Shown here piece after piece: positions 41,819 through 52,006 of a stretch of DNA of 64,000 bases. The first letter of the stretch is position 1, and every line of letters starts with the position of its first letter. Source of the stretch: Fundidesulfovibrio putealis DSM 16056 (GTDB taxonomy: Bacteria; Desulfobacterota; Desulfovibrionia; Desulfovibrionales; Desulfovibrionaceae); assembly GCF_000429325.1 (NCBI RefSeq), contig NZ_AUBQ01000005.1, positions 186,001 through 250,000 on the forward strand, read 5' to 3'. The position numbers were made by a program, and so were the translations under genes. A model generated the notes under the pieces. That model did no database searches and was not told the origin of the DNA. It saw only the letters and a program-made list of their open reading frames with translations.

Positions 41819-43720
41819 CTACTTCAGGGCCTTGTGCTTGAGCGTGAAGAAGGACACGGCCTGGGCCAGATCGGCGGCGCGCTCTTCCAGCTCCTTGGAG
41901 GTGGAGGCCATCTCCTCGGCAGCGGCCGCGTTGGTCTGGGTCACCTGATCCAGCTGGCGCATGGACAGGTTGATCTGGTCCGCCCCGGAGCGCTGCTCCG
42001 CGCAGGCGGACGAGATGTCCCGGACCAGCTGGGACGTCTTCTGGATGTCGGGCAAAAGTCCGGAAAGCGAGTGCTCGGCCTCCTCGGCCACGGCCACGCT
42101 TTCGCTGGAGAGGGTCCCGATTTCCGCCGCCGCCAGACGGCTGCGTTCGGCCAGCTTGCGCACCTCAGCCGCCACCACGGAAAAGCCCTTGCCGTGCTCC
42201 CCGGCCCGCGCGGCCTCGATGGCTGCGTTCAGGGCCAGCAGGTTGGTCTGGCGCGCGATGTCCTCGATGATGAGGATCCCCTCGGAGATCTTGCGCATGG
42301 CCTGGGAGGCCTGCGACACCGACTCCCCGCCCTTGCGCGATTCTGCGGCCACACGCTCGGCAAGCTGCCCGGTCAGCCGGGCGTTGTCCGCCGTGTTGGC
42401 GATGGTCGCGCTCATCTGTTCCAGCGTGGCCGAGACTTCCTCCATTGAGGCAGCCTGCTCGGCAGCCCCCTGGGACAGGGCCAGGGCGGCGCTGCTGGTC
42501 TGGCGGCTGCCTGCGGCCACCGCGCTGGAGCTCTCCTGGATGTTCTCCACCACGCCGTGCAGGGTGTCCACCATGGAACCCAGCGAGTTGGTGAGCTGGG
42601 CGATCTCGTCGCCGCCGTCCGAATGGGCGCTCTCGGTCAGGTCGCCCTTGGAGAGGGCCTGGGCCAGCTGCGCTCCCCGCGTGAGCGGCGCGGTGAAAAG
42701 GCGCGCGACCAGCACGCCGATGGCGGCCGCCACCGCAAGGCTCAAGGCCATGGCGGCGAGTGAGAGCCTGCGCATGTTTTCGCCGGTGGCCAGGGCCTCG
42801 TCCTTGGCTGCTGCGGTCTTTTCGGAGTTGTCTTTCAGGAGTGCCTCGAGCTTTTCCATGAAGGACAGCTGCTGCTTGTAGCTTTCCTGGAACACCTTGT
42901 GGACCATGGCGGCCTGGATGGCGTCGGCCTCGTCGGCGGACTTCAGCAGAAGCTCGAAGTTCTCGAACACGGCGTCCATGCTGGGTTTCAGTTTGCGGTA
43001 TTCGGCCAAGGCCTCGTCATGGCGGGTCTGCGCGGCGAGTTCCTTGATGCGTCCGATGCCGGCGTGGAAGGCGTTGTGGTGCGGGATGGCCTGCGAGAGG
43101 ACGTTCTGGATGCGCGTATTGGCCATGGTCTTGGCTTCGGCGGCCAGCCACTTGCCGAAGTTGCAGGCCGTGGGGTCCGAGCCGCCCTGGTAGGCCAGCC
43201 CCAGGTTCACGTAGTCCAGGGCCTGGGTGATGGCCTTGTAGTGGTCGCCCCGGAAGAGGTTGATGTTCTTGCGCAGCTCCATGGGGAAGGCGATGCCCGA
43301 GGCGTCCCACTGGTGCGAAAGATCAAGCGCCGAGTTGTTCACCGTGCGCCAGGTATCGATCTCTGCCAGCATGGCTTCCACGGCCTTGGTCTCCTCGGGG
43401 GAGTGGGGCAGGCGCTTGTATTCGTCCATGTTGGACTTGTAGCGCTCGCGCCCCTTTTCGATGGCCTCGTACTGCACGGCGCGGGTCTGGGGGCTCATGC
43501 CCGGGACCAGCAGGCCCCGCATGGCGGAGGTGATCTCCACCAGGTCCGCTTTCACGCGGCGCAGGCTGTCCAAGGCGGGCATCCGGGCCTGGCCGAAATC
43601 CATCACCGCCTTGTCCAACGCGTTGATCCCGTATAGCCCCATGATCCCGCCGGAGAGCGTGATGAGGGCTGTCGCCAGAAAGCCGAGGATCAGTTTCGTC
43701 TTGATGCCGTATGATTTCAT
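41819..43720 (-). CDS. Methyl-accepting chemotaxis protein with periplasmic CZB-like segment
   Basis: 633 residues from the ATG at 43720. TM1 (about 8-31), a ligand-binding region to about 310, TM2 (about 315-342), a HAMP-like linker, and the signalling hairpin with tip [20 protein letters not shown] and [16 protein letters not shown] (about 490-525). Within the sensor part, [10 protein letters not shown] (C185-W190) and PHHNAFH (about 212-219) match the zinc-binding CZB motif, which is more often found in the cytoplasm. No CheR-binding pentapeptide at the end. Confidence 0.9.
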   Translation of the reverse strand: MKSYGIKTKLILGFLATALITLSGGIMGLYGINALDKAVMDFGQARMPALDSLRRVKADLVEITSAMRGLLVPGMSPQTRAVQYEAIEKGRERYKSNMDEYKRLPHSPEETKAVEAMLAEIDTWRTVNNSALDLSHQWDASGIAFPMELRKNINLFRGDHYKAITQALDYVNLGLAYQGGSDPTACNFGKWLAAEAKTMANTRIQNVLSQAIPHHNAFHAGIGRIKELAAQTRHDEALAEYRKLKPSMDAVFENFELLLKSADEADAIQAAMVHKVFQESYKQQLSFMEKLEALLKDNSEKTAAAKDEALATGENMRRLSLAAMALSLAVAAAIGVLVARLFTAPLTRGAQLAQALSKGDLTESAHSDGGDEIAQLTNSLGSMVDTLHGVVENIQESSSAVAAGSRQTSSAALALSQGAAEQAASMEEVSATLEQMSATIANTADNARLTGQLAERVAAESRKGGESVSQASQAMRKISEGILIIEDIARQTNLLALNAAIEAARAGEHGKGFSVVAAEVRKLAERSRLAAAEIGTLSSESVAVAEEAEHSLSGLLPDIQKTSQLVRDISSACAEQRSGADQINLSMRQLDQVTQTNAAAAEEMASTSKELEERAADLAQAVSFFTLKHKALK

Positions 43721-43938
43721 AACATCACCCGGATGGCTTGGCTTGCCGAGCAAGGGCAAGCTGGTTTCGCGTGTATCCGTCCCAGCCTGAAACGCGGGAG
43801 TATGGAAATGTCCTGTCAGGCGAAACGTTTCCGGGGCATCGGGGGCATCCGGAAAAACCGTGCGGGTGCGCTCTTGACCTGGCAGGGTGCGAATATTGTT
43901 CGAAAAAGCACTAGCGAACATTCCTTAGAAACACAAAG

Positions 43939-43974
43939 TAAAAATGCGGCCACGCCCAAATGGGCATGGCCGCA
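43939..43974 (-). terminator. Intrinsic terminator of the 44,006-44,500 gene
   Basis: A near-perfect stem on the minus strand (TGCGGCCATGCCC with GGGCGTGGCCGCA, one G-T pair) followed by five T residues, 31 bases after the stop. Confidence 0.85.
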
Positions 43975-44005
43975 GGGAGTTCGGGAGAAGGCTGGCGGCG
44001 CGTTC

Positions 44006-44500
44006 TTAGTGAACGGAGTTGGCGGTGTTCGCCGCCGGCGGCGGGGTGCTCTGGAGCTTCTCGATGAAGGCTTTCACCTGGTCCATCTGCTTCCAGTTGA
44101 CGAACATCTCCAGCCAGTCGTCGTAGCTCAGGTCGTGGGCGTCCAGGTAGCTCTCGTGCCCCTTGAGCCACAGCGACAACAGGTGCATCTCGATCTTGAA
44201 GGGCTTGGAGTCCATGGCCTTGGTGACCACGCCGGGGGCGTACTTGGGGCCGTCCAGCAGGCGGCACACGAACGCGCCCACGTTCTTGCAGGATTCCTCA
44301 TAGGTGAGCACCGTGCCGTTGGTCTCTTCCAGCATGGGAACCAGCTCGGCGTGGGTCTCGCGGATTTTCTCCATGACCTCGGCCGGGATGTCCAGCACGG
44401 TCTGTCCGTCCTTGTCCTTGGCGAAATAGAACCGTGCCCAGTGCTCCAGGATGAAGACCCGGATGATGTCGCGGGCCAGGGTGGATTCGTCGTCCAACAT
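44006..44500 (-). CDS. Conserved hypothetical protein
   Basis: 164 residues, MLDDESTLARDIIRVFILEH..., mostly helical, with W-A-R-F-Y-F-A-K-D-K-D-G and W-L-K-G-H-E-S-Y-L-D-A-H motifs and a Pro/Ala tail. It follows the ABC ATPase pair by 14 bases and could share their transcript, though its terminator-bounded end suggests it is the last gene. No family recognised. Confidence 0.65.
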   Translation of the reverse strand: MLDDESTLARDIIRVFILEHWARFYFAKDKDGQTVLDIPAEVMEKIRETHAELVPMLEETNGTVLTYEESCKNVGAFVCRLLDGPKYAPGVVTKAMDSKPFKIEMHLLSLWLKGHESYLDAHDLSYDDWLEMFVNWKQMDQVKAFIEKLQSTPPPAANTANSVH

Positions 44501-44514
44501 ATGAAAGCTCCTTC

Positions 44515-45480
44515 TCAGGTTTCGTTTTCTGTTCTGTGGCAGCGCACGAAGTGTCCGGGCGCTGCCTCGCGCCAGGGCGGCGCTGCGGCGTCGCAGTCCG
44601 GCCCGGCCTGCGGGCAGCGCGGCGCCAGGGGGCAGGGTCCGGCGTGACGCTTAAGCGCGTCGTGGGCCTTAACGTCCTGCGCATGGGCCTTGGCCCTGGG
44701 GTCGGGCGCGGGAATGGCCGCCAGGAGCATGCGCGTGTAGGGGTGCAGGGGCTTTTCGTACAGGCTGCGGGCCGGAGCAAGTTCCATGAGCCGCCCCGCG
44801 TACATCACGGCCACCCGGTCGCTCAGGTGGCTGACCACGGCCAGATCGTGCGAAATGAAAAGATAGGTCAAACCCAGGCGGTTTTTCAAGTCTTCCAGGA
44901 TGTTTATCACCTGGGCCTGGATGGACACGTCAAGCGCGGACACCGGCTCGTCGCAGATCACCAGCCTGGGGTTGAGCGCCAGGGCGCGCGCGATGGCGGC
45001 GCGCTGGCGCTGGCCGCCGGAGAACTGGTGCGGGTAGCGCGCGGCGTGGGCAGCCGTCAGGCCCACCATGTCCAGAAGCTCCAGCACGCGCTTGTGGCGC
45101 GAGGCCTTGTCGCCAACGTTCCGGGCGATCAGCCCCTCGGCCACGGACTCGGCCACGGTCATGCGTGGATCGAGCGAGGAGAACGGGTCCTGGAAGACCA
45201 TCTGGACCATCTCCGGCATCTGGCCCGGAAGTTCGTCGTCTGCCCACAGGTCGCGCCCGTCCATGAGGATGTTGCCGCTGGTGGGCGGTTCCAGGCGGAC
45301 GGCCAGCCGGGCCAGCGTCGATTTGCCGCAGCCCGATTCGCCGACCAGGCCAACGGTCTCGCCGTGGGCCACGGTGAGGTCCACCCCGGCCACTGCTTCC
45401 ATCTCGTGGACCGCGCCGAACACGCCCCGGCGGGTGCGATACACCTTGCGCACGTCGCGAAATTCCAGGCAGGTGCTCAT
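44515..45480 (-). CDS. Oligopeptide/dipeptide ABC transporter ATPase (OppF/DppF type)
   Basis: 321 residues. Walker [12 protein letters not shown]-loop [16 protein letters not shown], signature [15 protein letters not shown], Walker [19 protein letters not shown], switch H, and the C-terminal oligo_HPY segment ([17 protein letters not shown], then Cys-rich [13 protein letters not shown]). It pairs with the upstream ATPase; start and stop overlap by ATGA. No permease or binding protein is adjacent. Confidence 0.92.
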   Translation of the reverse strand: MSTCLEFRDVRKVYRTRRGVFGAVHEMEAVAGVDLTVAHGETVGLVGESGCGKSTLARLAVRLEPPTSGNILMDGRDLWADDELPGQMPEMVQMVFQDPFSSLDPRMTVAESVAEGLIARNVGDKASRHKRVLELLDMVGLTAAHAARYPHQFSGGQRQRAAIARALALNPRLVICDEPVSALDVSIQAQVINILEDLKNRLGLTYLFISHDLAVVSHLSDRVAVMYAGRLMELAPARSLYEKPLHPYTRMLLAAIPAPDPRAKAHAQDVKAHDALKRHAGPCPLAPRCPQAGPDCDAAAPPWREAAPGHFVRCHRTENET

Positions 45481-46475
45481 GACCGGCCCTCCTGCCCCGG
45501 ATCGCCATAGAGCCAGCAGCGCACCTCGCGCCCCTCATCCGGCCTGAACGTCGGCGGGGCGAGCTTGGCGCAGGGCTCGAAGGCCTTGGGGCAGCGCGGG
45601 TGGAAGTGGCATCCCGTGGGCAGCGCGGTCAGCGGCGGCACGGCGCCCGGCACCGGTGTCAGCCTGCGCCGCTCCGGCCCGAGCTTGGGCAGCGAGGCCA
45701 GAAGCCCCTGCGAATACGGGTGCAGCGGTCCGTCGAACAGTTTGTCCACCGGGGACAGCTCCACCAGCCGTCCGGCGTACATCACGCCCACGCGCTGGCA
45801 GGTCTGGGCCACCACGCCCAGGTTGTGCGTGATGAGCAGCATGGCCAGCCCACGCCCGGAATCCGGCGCGGCGAGCGCGGCTAGAAGCTCCAGGATCTGC
45901 TTCTGTATGGTCACGTCCAGGGCCGTGGTGGGTTCGTCCGCGATCAAAAGCTTCGGCCCGCAGGCCAGGGCCATGGCGATCATCACCCGCTGGCGCATGC
46001 CGCCGGAAAGTTCATGCGGATAGGCCGTGAGGGTGCGCGCAGGGTTGGGCAAACCCACCTGGGCCAGCAGGTCCTCGCAGGCGGCGCGGGCTTGCGACGT
46101 GGAGAGCTTCTTGTGCAGAATGAGCGGTTCGGCCACCTGCGCGCCCACGCGCATCACCGGATTGAGCGAGGTCATGGGCTCCTGGAAGATCATGCCGATC
46201 TTGGCCCCGCGCACGGCGCGCAGTTCCTCGGCAGGCATGGTTGCCAGATCGCACCCCTCGAACAGGGCGCGCCCCCCGGCGTGGCGTCCGGGCGGCGGCA
46301 CAAGCCCCAGGATGGACAACGACAGCACGGTCTTGCCGCAGCCCGACTCGCCCACCAGCCCCAGCGTCTCGCCCTGGTCCAGGGTGAAGCTGACGGCGTC
46401 CACGGCGGGAGCCGGGCCTTCGGAGGTGTCGAAGGCCGTGCTGAAGGCGTCCAGTTGCAGCAGGTGGTGGTCCAT
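45477..46475 (-). CDS. Oligopeptide/dipeptide ABC transporter ATPase (OppD/DppD type)
   Basis: 332 residues from the ATG at 46475 (AAGGG upstream). Walker [13 protein letters not shown]-loop [16 protein letters not shown], signature [15 protein letters not shown], Walker [19 protein letters not shown], and the oligo_HPY tail ([30 protein letters not shown]). It forms the heterodimeric ATPase pair with the following gene and is divergent from trmFO by 54 bp. Confidence 0.92.
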   Translation of the reverse strand: MDHHLLQLDAFSTAFDTSEGPAPAVDAVSFTLDQGETLGLVGESGCGKTVLSLSILGLVPPPGRHAGGRALFEGCDLATMPAEELRAVRGAKIGMIFQEPMTSLNPVMRVGAQVAEPLILHKKLSTSQARAACEDLLAQVGLPNPARTLTAYPHELSGGMRQRVMIAMALACGPKLLIADEPTTALDVTIQKQILELLAALAAPDSGRGLAMLLITHNLGVVAQTCQRVGVMYAGRLVELSPVDKLFDGPLHPYSQGLLASLPKLGPERRRLTPVPGAVPPLTALPTGCHFHPRCPKAFEPCAKLAPPTFRPDEGREVRCWLYGDPGQEGRS

Positions 46476-46529
46476 TTTTCCCTTGTGAGCCAAGCGTCCG
46501 GCCCGTAGACGTAAGGCTTTCGCAAGGCG

Positions 46530-47870
46530 ATGGCAAGGAGGCCGGAAAAGGTGTCGAACGTAGCGGTTATCGGCGGAGGTTTGGCCGGGTGCGAGTGCGC
46601 CATGGCTCTGGCGCGCGCGGGGCGTGCGGTGACGGTCTTCGAGATGAAGCCTCATCGCATGAGTCCGGCGCACCTGAGCCCCCAACTGGGTGAGCTGGTG
46701 TGCTCCAACTCTCTTCGCTCCGACGAGGCGGACAGCGCCATCGGGCTTTTGAAGCGCGAGATGGAGAGCCTGGGCAGCCTTGTCATCCAGGCGGCGCGGG
46801 CCACCGCCGTGCCTGCGGGCAAGGCCCTGGCCGTGGATCGGGAGCTGTTTGCCGACTTCGTCACCAAGGCCATGGAGGCCGAACCGCTCATCACCGTGGA
46901 GCGGCGCGAGATAACCACCCTGGACGATCCGGCCCTGGCCGGGTTCGAGACCATCGTGGTGGCTGCCGGGCCGCTGGCCTCGCCGGAGCTGTCCGAGAGT
47001 CTGGCCCAGGCCATCGGCGCGGGCAGCCTGTATTTCTACGACGCCATCGCGCCCATCGTGTTCGCCCATTCCATCGACCGCGATAAGGTGTTCTCCCAGT
47101 CGCGCTGGGAGGAGGGCGAGGGCGACTACCTGAACTGCCCCATGGAAAAGGACGAGTACACGGCTTTCCATCAGGCGCTTCTGGACGGCGAGAAGGTCCA
47201 GCCGCGCGAGTTCGAGAAGGAGATCCACTTCGAGGGCTGCATGCCCGTGGAGGCCCTGGCCGAGCGCGGCTTCAAGACCCTGGTGTTCGGGCCGCTGAAA
47301 CCCGTGGGCCTGACCGACCCGAAAACCGGCAGGAGGCCCTACGCCGTGGTGCAGCTGCGCCCCGAGAACGCGGAGCTTTCCACCTACAATCTGGTGGGTT
47401 TCCAGACCAAGCTGAAATACCCGGAGCAGGAGCGCGTTTTTCGCATGATTCCGGGCCTTGAGAAAGCCGAGTTCGCACGCCTGGGGTCCATCCACCGCAA
47501 TACGTACGTGGACGCGCCCAAGGTGCTGACGGAGGGGCTGGAGGTGGCGGCGAAGCCGGGGGTGTTCCTGGCCGGGCAGATCACCGGAGTGGAGGGCTAC
47601 GTGGAGAGCGCGGCCTGCGGCCTGTGGCTGGGGCATCATCTGGCTGCGGGCATGACCCCGCCGCCGGAAGAGACCGCGTTGGGGGCGCTGCTGGCGCACC
47701 TGAGACGACCGGTGAAGAAATTCCAGCCGTCCAACGTGAACTACGGGCTTACGCCTGAGCTCACCGAGCGCGCCAAGAAGGACAGCCGCAAGGCGCTGTA
47801 CGCGGCGCGGGCCAGGAAGGCGTGGGAGGAGTGGATAGCCTTGAATTCTATTGGCATGCTGAAGGTGTGA
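46530..47870 (+). CDS. trmFO: Folate-dependent tRNA (uracil-54-C5)-methyltransferase
   Basis: 446 residues. Makes m5U54 in the tRNA T loop using methylenetetrahydrofolate and FAD. FAD-binding VAVIGGGLAGCECAMALARA, then FEMKP-R-M-S-P-A-H, ELVCSNSLRSDEADSAIGLL, EGCMPVEALAERG, F-G-P-L-K-P-V-G-L and GQITGVEGYVESAACGL are diagnostic. Length is typical. It ends 10 bases from a convergent AT-rich gene. Confidence 0.97.
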   Translation: MARRPEKVSNVAVIGGGLAGCECAMALARAGRAVTVFEMKPHRMSPAHLSPQLGELVCSNSLRSDEADSAIGLLKREMESLGSLVIQAARATAVPAGKALAVDRELFADFVTKAMEAEPLITVERREITTLDDPALAGFETIVVAAGPLASPELSESLAQAIGAGSLYFYDAIAPIVFAHSIDRDKVFSQSRWEEGEGDYLNCPMEKDEYTAFHQALLDGEKVQPREFEKEIHFEGCMPVEALAERGFKTLVFGPLKPVGLTDPKTGRRPYAVVQLRPENAELSTYNLVGFQTKLKYPEQERVFRMIPGLEKAEFARLGSIHRNTYVDAPKVLTEGLEVAAKPGVFLAGQITGVEGYVESAACGLWLGHHLAAGMTPPPEETALGALLAHLRRPVKKFQPSNVNYGLTPELTERAKKDSRKALYAARARKAWEEWIALNSIGMLKV

Positions 47871-47880
47871 TATTTCTTAC

Positions 47881-48789
47881 TTATTCCAACGATCGGCGAA
47901 CAACTTGCAAATATTCATTCCATTGTTCAGTCGTTGCTTCGCTTTTTGCTAAGTTACACCCGAGATGCGTAATTTGTAGGTTTGAGAAATCATAAGATTT
48001 ATTTTCGCTATCAATTCGATCTCTGGACATTTGTAGAAGGAAATTCGTGCCTTCAAGGGGTATGGGTGTTTCACAGAGGGCGCAACAGCCTGCTTGCTCC
48101 CGCCATCTTTGCATTAATAATTGAAATAGATCCGAAATATTCGGGCATCTGCGTGGAGGATAAACACCATTGCGATTTTCCCCGGCACGTTTTATGTCGG
48201 TAATAATTAAGTTTATAAGCCGTGAAAATTCTTTTTTAAGAGACTCGTCTGTTGTATTGAGGTCGAGGGCTGCCTGCGCTTCTTGGGTTAACTGAATGTC
48301 AACTGGTTCAATTACAAGCTCTAGCAGGCTCTGCATCTCGGCAGGTGACAGTTCAACACATCTTCCAAAATATTTTGGGTTTCCAAGCTGCCTGTATGTT
48401 TGTGGAATGACTTCGTGCGCTTTTGGATAATTAAGGACAGTAAAGGCTTTCTCAACTGGGAGAGACCATTCCCAGCGCCCAATCCCGTATTCCTCTACTG
48501 CATACCTCCATGAATCTTTCGGGACTATTGTTTTGGTTTCTAGGGGAGTGCGCGGTTCTGCTGAAATGACAGAAAGTATAGATTGTCTGTGGGCAGGGTC
48601 TTTTGTGTTGCTTCCGTTGCTTGTTCCGATGGAAATAACAAAATCTTTTCCTCTTCGGAAAACATTTGAAAACTTTTTTGCCGTTTCTTTTTGGGAAAAT
48701 GATAAGGCCGGCCATTCATTGGACATGGGGCCAAATTCACTTTTCACATATATACGCGAGTCTGGTTGAATAATGTCCCGAATTTTCAT
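47881..48789 (-). CDS. HNH nuclease-domain protein with PUA/EVE-like N-terminus, AT-rich
   Basis: 302 residues. The C-terminal part (about 230-295) has an HNH/His-Me layout: C-C-A-L-C-E-T-P-I, then QMSRDRIDSENKSYDFSNLQ and THLGCNLAKSEATTEQWNEY. The first 125 residues (DFVISIGTSNGSNTKDPAHR, then GRWEWSLPVEKAF) are strand-rich and recall PUA/EVE-like modified-base readers. EVE-HNH enzymes are known modification-dependent restriction enzymes, so a type IV-like defence role is possible. GC is far below that of both neighbours, pointing to horizontal transfer of this single gene. Confidence 0.65.
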   Translation of the reverse strand: MKIRDIIQPDSRIYVKSEFGPMSNEWPALSFSQKETAKKFSNVFRRGKDFVISIGTSNGSNTKDPAHRQSILSVISAEPRTPLETKTIVPKDSWRYAVEEYGIGRWEWSLPVEKAFTVLNYPKAHEVIPQTYRQLGNPKYFGRCVELSPAEMQSLLELVIEPVDIQLTQEAQAALDLNTTDESLKKEFSRLINLIITDIKRAGENRNGVYPPRRCPNISDLFQLLMQRWREQAGCCALCETPIPLEGTNFLLQMSRDRIDSENKSYDFSNLQITHLGCNLAKSEATTEQWNEYLQVVRRSLE

Positions 48790-48928
48790 GATTTTCCATA
48801 TGCTGCTTGGTGTTGCTTGGTGAATATAAGTGTATGCTTTGTTCTACGTTTAGACAAGCATCTGCCGTCACCTTTAATCTGAAGAAACCCCGTCAGGCCG
48901 CGACATCTGTCTGACAACTCGGACTAGT

Positions 48929-49642
48929 CTACCCCTCCAGCGTCTCCGCAATCTCTTCAAGCATCTTCTCGGCCACTTCGACCGGGCGCTCGGCCCGGCT
49001 GATGGGCCTTCCCACCACCAGATGGTCCGCGCCGGATGCGATGGCCCGGGCCGGGGTCATCACCCGGTGCTGGTCGTCCTTCACGCCGTGGTCCGCCGGG
49101 CGGATGCCGGGCGTGACGATAAGAAAATCGTCGCCGTAGACGCGGCGCAAGAGCGCCGCCTCCCTGGCCGAGGCCACCACGCCGCCGCAGCCCGCCGCCA
49201 GGGCGATGCCAGCGCGCGCCTCCACCAGATCCTCGATGGTGCCCGGATACCCCAGCTCCGAAAGCTCGGTGTCGCCGTAGCTGGTCATCACCGTGACGCC
49301 CAGCACCGTCGTCTCCCCGGCCTGCGCCACAGCCGCGCTGCACACACTGCCCACGTGGGCGTGGATCGTCGCGAGGTTCACGCCGCGCTTGGCGGCCTCG
49401 CGCATGGCCATGCCCGTGGTGTTCGGGATGTCCAGGAACTTGAGATCCAGCATCACCTTGTGGCCCATGTCCCGCACGCGCTCCACCAGCCCGAACCCCT
49501 CGGCCAGAAACAGCTGAAGCCCGATCTTGTAGTACCCGATGGTTCCGCCCAGCTGCTCCACGAGCTTCAGGGCCTGCCCGGCGTCGTCCACGTCCAGGGC
49601 GAAAATGATGCGTTCATTCAGCGGAATGTCTTTCACGATCAT
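48929..49642 (-). CDS. pyrF: Orotidine 5'-phosphate decarboxylase
   Basis: 237 residues from the ATG at 49642, overlapping the preceding stop as ATGA. Converts OMP to UMP. Catalytic motif D-L-K-F-L-D-I-P-N-T (VMLDLKFLDIPNTTG), the ALDV start strand, TIHAHVG, and VTPGIRPADHGVKDDQHRVM with the phosphate-binding VVGRPISRAE. Single-domain bacterial type; length normal. Confidence 0.96.
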   Translation of the reverse strand: MIVKDIPLNERIIFALDVDDAGQALKLVEQLGGTIGYYKIGLQLFLAEGFGLVERVRDMGHKVMLDLKFLDIPNTTGMAMREAAKRGVNLATIHAHVGSVCSAAVAQAGETTVLGVTVMTSYGDTELSELGYPGTIEDLVEARAGIALAAGCGGVVASAREAALLRRVYGDDFLIVTPGIRPADHGVKDDQHRVMTPARAIASGADHLVVGRPISRAERPVEVAEKMLEEIAETLEG

Positions 49643-51909
49643 ACGGCGAATCCCAGCAGCGCGGCGAAGGACCGGCCCGCGCCACGATGCAGTTGTTTGT
49701 CCCAGATAAGGTTTTGCACGGCCCACCACTCCTCGGGCAGGCCAAGCTCCCGCAGGCGCTTCACCATGAGCTCAAGCGCCGTCCAGTCGGGGGCAGGCGA
49801 GGATGCCAGGGCCAGCGTCCGCGCTCCCACGCGCTCCATGAGTCCGGCGCGCTCATAGCCGCAGCCGGAACTCTGGCGCAAAAACGTCAGGAGCAGTTCG
49901 CGCCGTTTGGCCGGAAGGTCAAGCCCCCAGAGCCAACTCCAGGCAAGCGAAGCCCACATTCCCGCCCAGCGTGGGGCCAGGGTCATGGTGGCCTGGGCCT
50001 CCTGGATCTCCGTGACCAGATGGACGCCAAAGCGCATGCGCCCGGCGGCGCTCTCCCACACGGCGTCGCCCGCGCGGATGGCGAAGGCGTCGGCCAGGGC
50101 CTGACGCTTGTTCACGGGCAGGTCGCCCGGCAGAAAATGCGTTTGCTCTCCGGACAACGATCCCTGGACGGTCACAGCCGTACCCAGAGGGTCGTCCTGC
50201 CCGTTCCCGCCTGTTACGCCGTCACCGCCGCTTCCGGGCGGCGTCCACTGGTAGCGCACCGTGTCCACGCCGGATTCATGCGCCCATGAGATTGCAGCCG
50301 TCCCGCCCGAGGCACTCTCGGCAGTGACGGCCACGCTCACGCCGGGCCAGTCGGCCTGGGCGGTTTGCCCGGCTTCCGGCAGGCGCTCCTCGGCCCACAG
50401 GGTCAGGAGGGCCTGGGCAGTGAGCGAGGCTTCTGACTCTTTCCGCGGCAGGACCAGTTTGTGCCAGACCGCCTCGGCGTTGCCGTATTCGGGCAGGTTG
50501 GACTCGGCGCTGCGCAGGATGGGCATGATCTCGGCCTCGAAGCCGGACATGCCGGTGCGCTCGGCCAGCTCCATGGCCCGCAGCGCGAAGGTGAGGGCGT
50601 TCACCGGCTCGATGCGCGAGACCTCGTCGAAGAACCAGGCGCAGCTGGCCAGCGACGACAGCCCCCACTGCTGCATGGCCAGGAGCTTCCAGGCCACGGC
50701 CTGCTCGGCGGCGGAGAGCTTCTTGCGGAAGTGCTCCTTGGCGAAAGCGTCCTGGCTGGTGAGTCCGGCCAGCACCTTGCCGTAGGCGGTCAGGGCGGCG
50801 CGTGGGTCGGAGAAGCAGGACGCGCCGCGCTGGAAATAGTGCTGGTCGGCCATGTCCTTCATGCGTTGCAGGGCGTGGCGCAGCGGGCCGCGCCAGCGCT
50901 GGTGCCAGCCGGGATGCCCGCCGTCGGTGCAGCCGCAGTCGGAGCGCCAGCGCTCCACGCCGTGGGCGCAGCTCCAGGCCGAGGGCTCGTGCAGGCGCAC
51001 CTGCATGACGGGCGGGTTGGCGGCCAGATGCGCGCCGAAGTTGGTGATGGTCAGCCCGTCGCGGCCCTGCCGGGCCTGATCCAGCACGAAGGCCAGGGCC
51101 ATCTCGCCGAAGGTGAAGTGGTGGCCGTAGGTCTCGCCGTCGGTGGCCAGGGTCAGAAGGCCCGGCCCGGAGGCCTGGGAGAGCCTGCGCCAGAAGCCCT
51201 CGCCGTCGGCCAGCAGCCGCTCGAAGGCCACGGCCTGGGAGAGGGGGCCGTCGTAGAAGTACACGCTGATGGAGAGCCCCGAGGGCAGCTTCACCAGATA
51301 CGGTCGGCGGATGTCCAGGGAGCCCTGGTCCACGGGTGTCCAGTGGCCGTTTTCCAGGGGGGCTACGGCCATGGCCTGCCTGGGGGCGAGCACGGTGAAG
51401 CTGATGCCGTTGGCCGCCAGCACCTCGAGCGTGGCGGTGTCCACGGCGGCCTCGGCCAGCCACATTCCCTCCGGGGCGCGGCCGAAGCGGGCCTGGAAGT
51501 CGTCCACGGCCCAGGACACCTCAAGCTCCTTGTCCAGCTGGGTGGCCAGGGGGAGGATCTGGTGATGGTACGCCTGGGCCATGGCGTTGCCGTGCCCCAG
51601 GCGTTTGATGCTGGCCCGGTCGGCCTCCACCATGAGGCGCACAGTGTCCGGGTCGGCGGCGGCCATCCAGCCAAGCAGCGTAGGCCCGGCGTTGAAGGAC
51701 ATCCACTCGTAGCAGTTCAACACCTCGACGATGCGCCCGGAGCCGTCCAGCCGCCTGGCCCGCGCCAGGGGCGCGTAGGACTCGCGGGTGATGCGCTGGT
51801 TCCAGTTGAGGCTGGGGGCGGCGCTGCCCTCGGGCAGGATGGCGGCCAGCCAGGGGTCCTCGCGCGGGGGCTGGTAGAAATGGCCGTGGATGCAGAGGTG
51901 TTTGTTCAT
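49639..51909 (-). CDS. Glycoside hydrolase family 57-type protein (DUF3536)
   Basis: 756 residues. The GH57 opening MNKHLCIHGHFYQPPREDPW is followed by a (beta/alpha)7-type catalytic region (FNAGPTLLGWMAAADPDTVR, GNAMAQAYHHQILPLATQLD, EGMWLAEAAVDTATLEVLAA, DGETYGHHFTFGEMALAF) and a DUF3536-like C-terminal domain. Such proteins act on alpha-glucans, often with glycogen synthesis genes. Its stop overlaps the pyrF start by 4 bases, an operon pairing with no evident metabolic link. Confidence 0.88.
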   Translation of the reverse strand: MNKHLCIHGHFYQPPREDPWLAAILPEGSAAPSLNWNQRITRESYAPLARARRLDGSGRIVEVLNCYEWMSFNAGPTLLGWMAAADPDTVRLMVEADRASIKRLGHGNAMAQAYHHQILPLATQLDKELEVSWAVDDFQARFGRAPEGMWLAEAAVDTATLEVLAANGISFTVLAPRQAMAVAPLENGHWTPVDQGSLDIRRPYLVKLPSGLSISVYFYDGPLSQAVAFERLLADGEGFWRRLSQASGPGLLTLATDGETYGHHFTFGEMALAFVLDQARQGRDGLTITNFGAHLAANPPVMQVRLHEPSAWSCAHGVERWRSDCGCTDGGHPGWHQRWRGPLRHALQRMKDMADQHYFQRGASCFSDPRAALTAYGKVLAGLTSQDAFAKEHFRKKLSAAEQAVAWKLLAMQQWGLSSLASCAWFFDEVSRIEPVNALTFALRAMELAERTGMSGFEAEIMPILRSAESNLPEYGNAEAVWHKLVLPRKESEASLTAQALLTLWAEERLPEAGQTAQADWPGVSVAVTAESASGGTAAISWAHESGVDTVRYQWTPPGSGGDGVTGGNGQDDPLGTAVTVQGSLSGEQTHFLPGDLPVNKRQALADAFAIRAGDAVWESAAGRMRFGVHLVTEIQEAQATMTLAPRWAGMWASLAWSWLWGLDLPAKRRELLLTFLRQSSGCGYERAGLMERVGARTLALASSPAPDWTALELMVKRLRELGLPEEWWAVQNLIWDKQLHRGAGRSFAALLGFAV

Positions 51910-52006
51910 GAAGTACCTGGTCCTTGGGGTGCGTGGCCGTGGAGGAGACGCCCTGACAGGAACCCGTTTTCGGTCCCGGCGTCAATGCTGTCGGTGGGAG
52001 CGGGCG

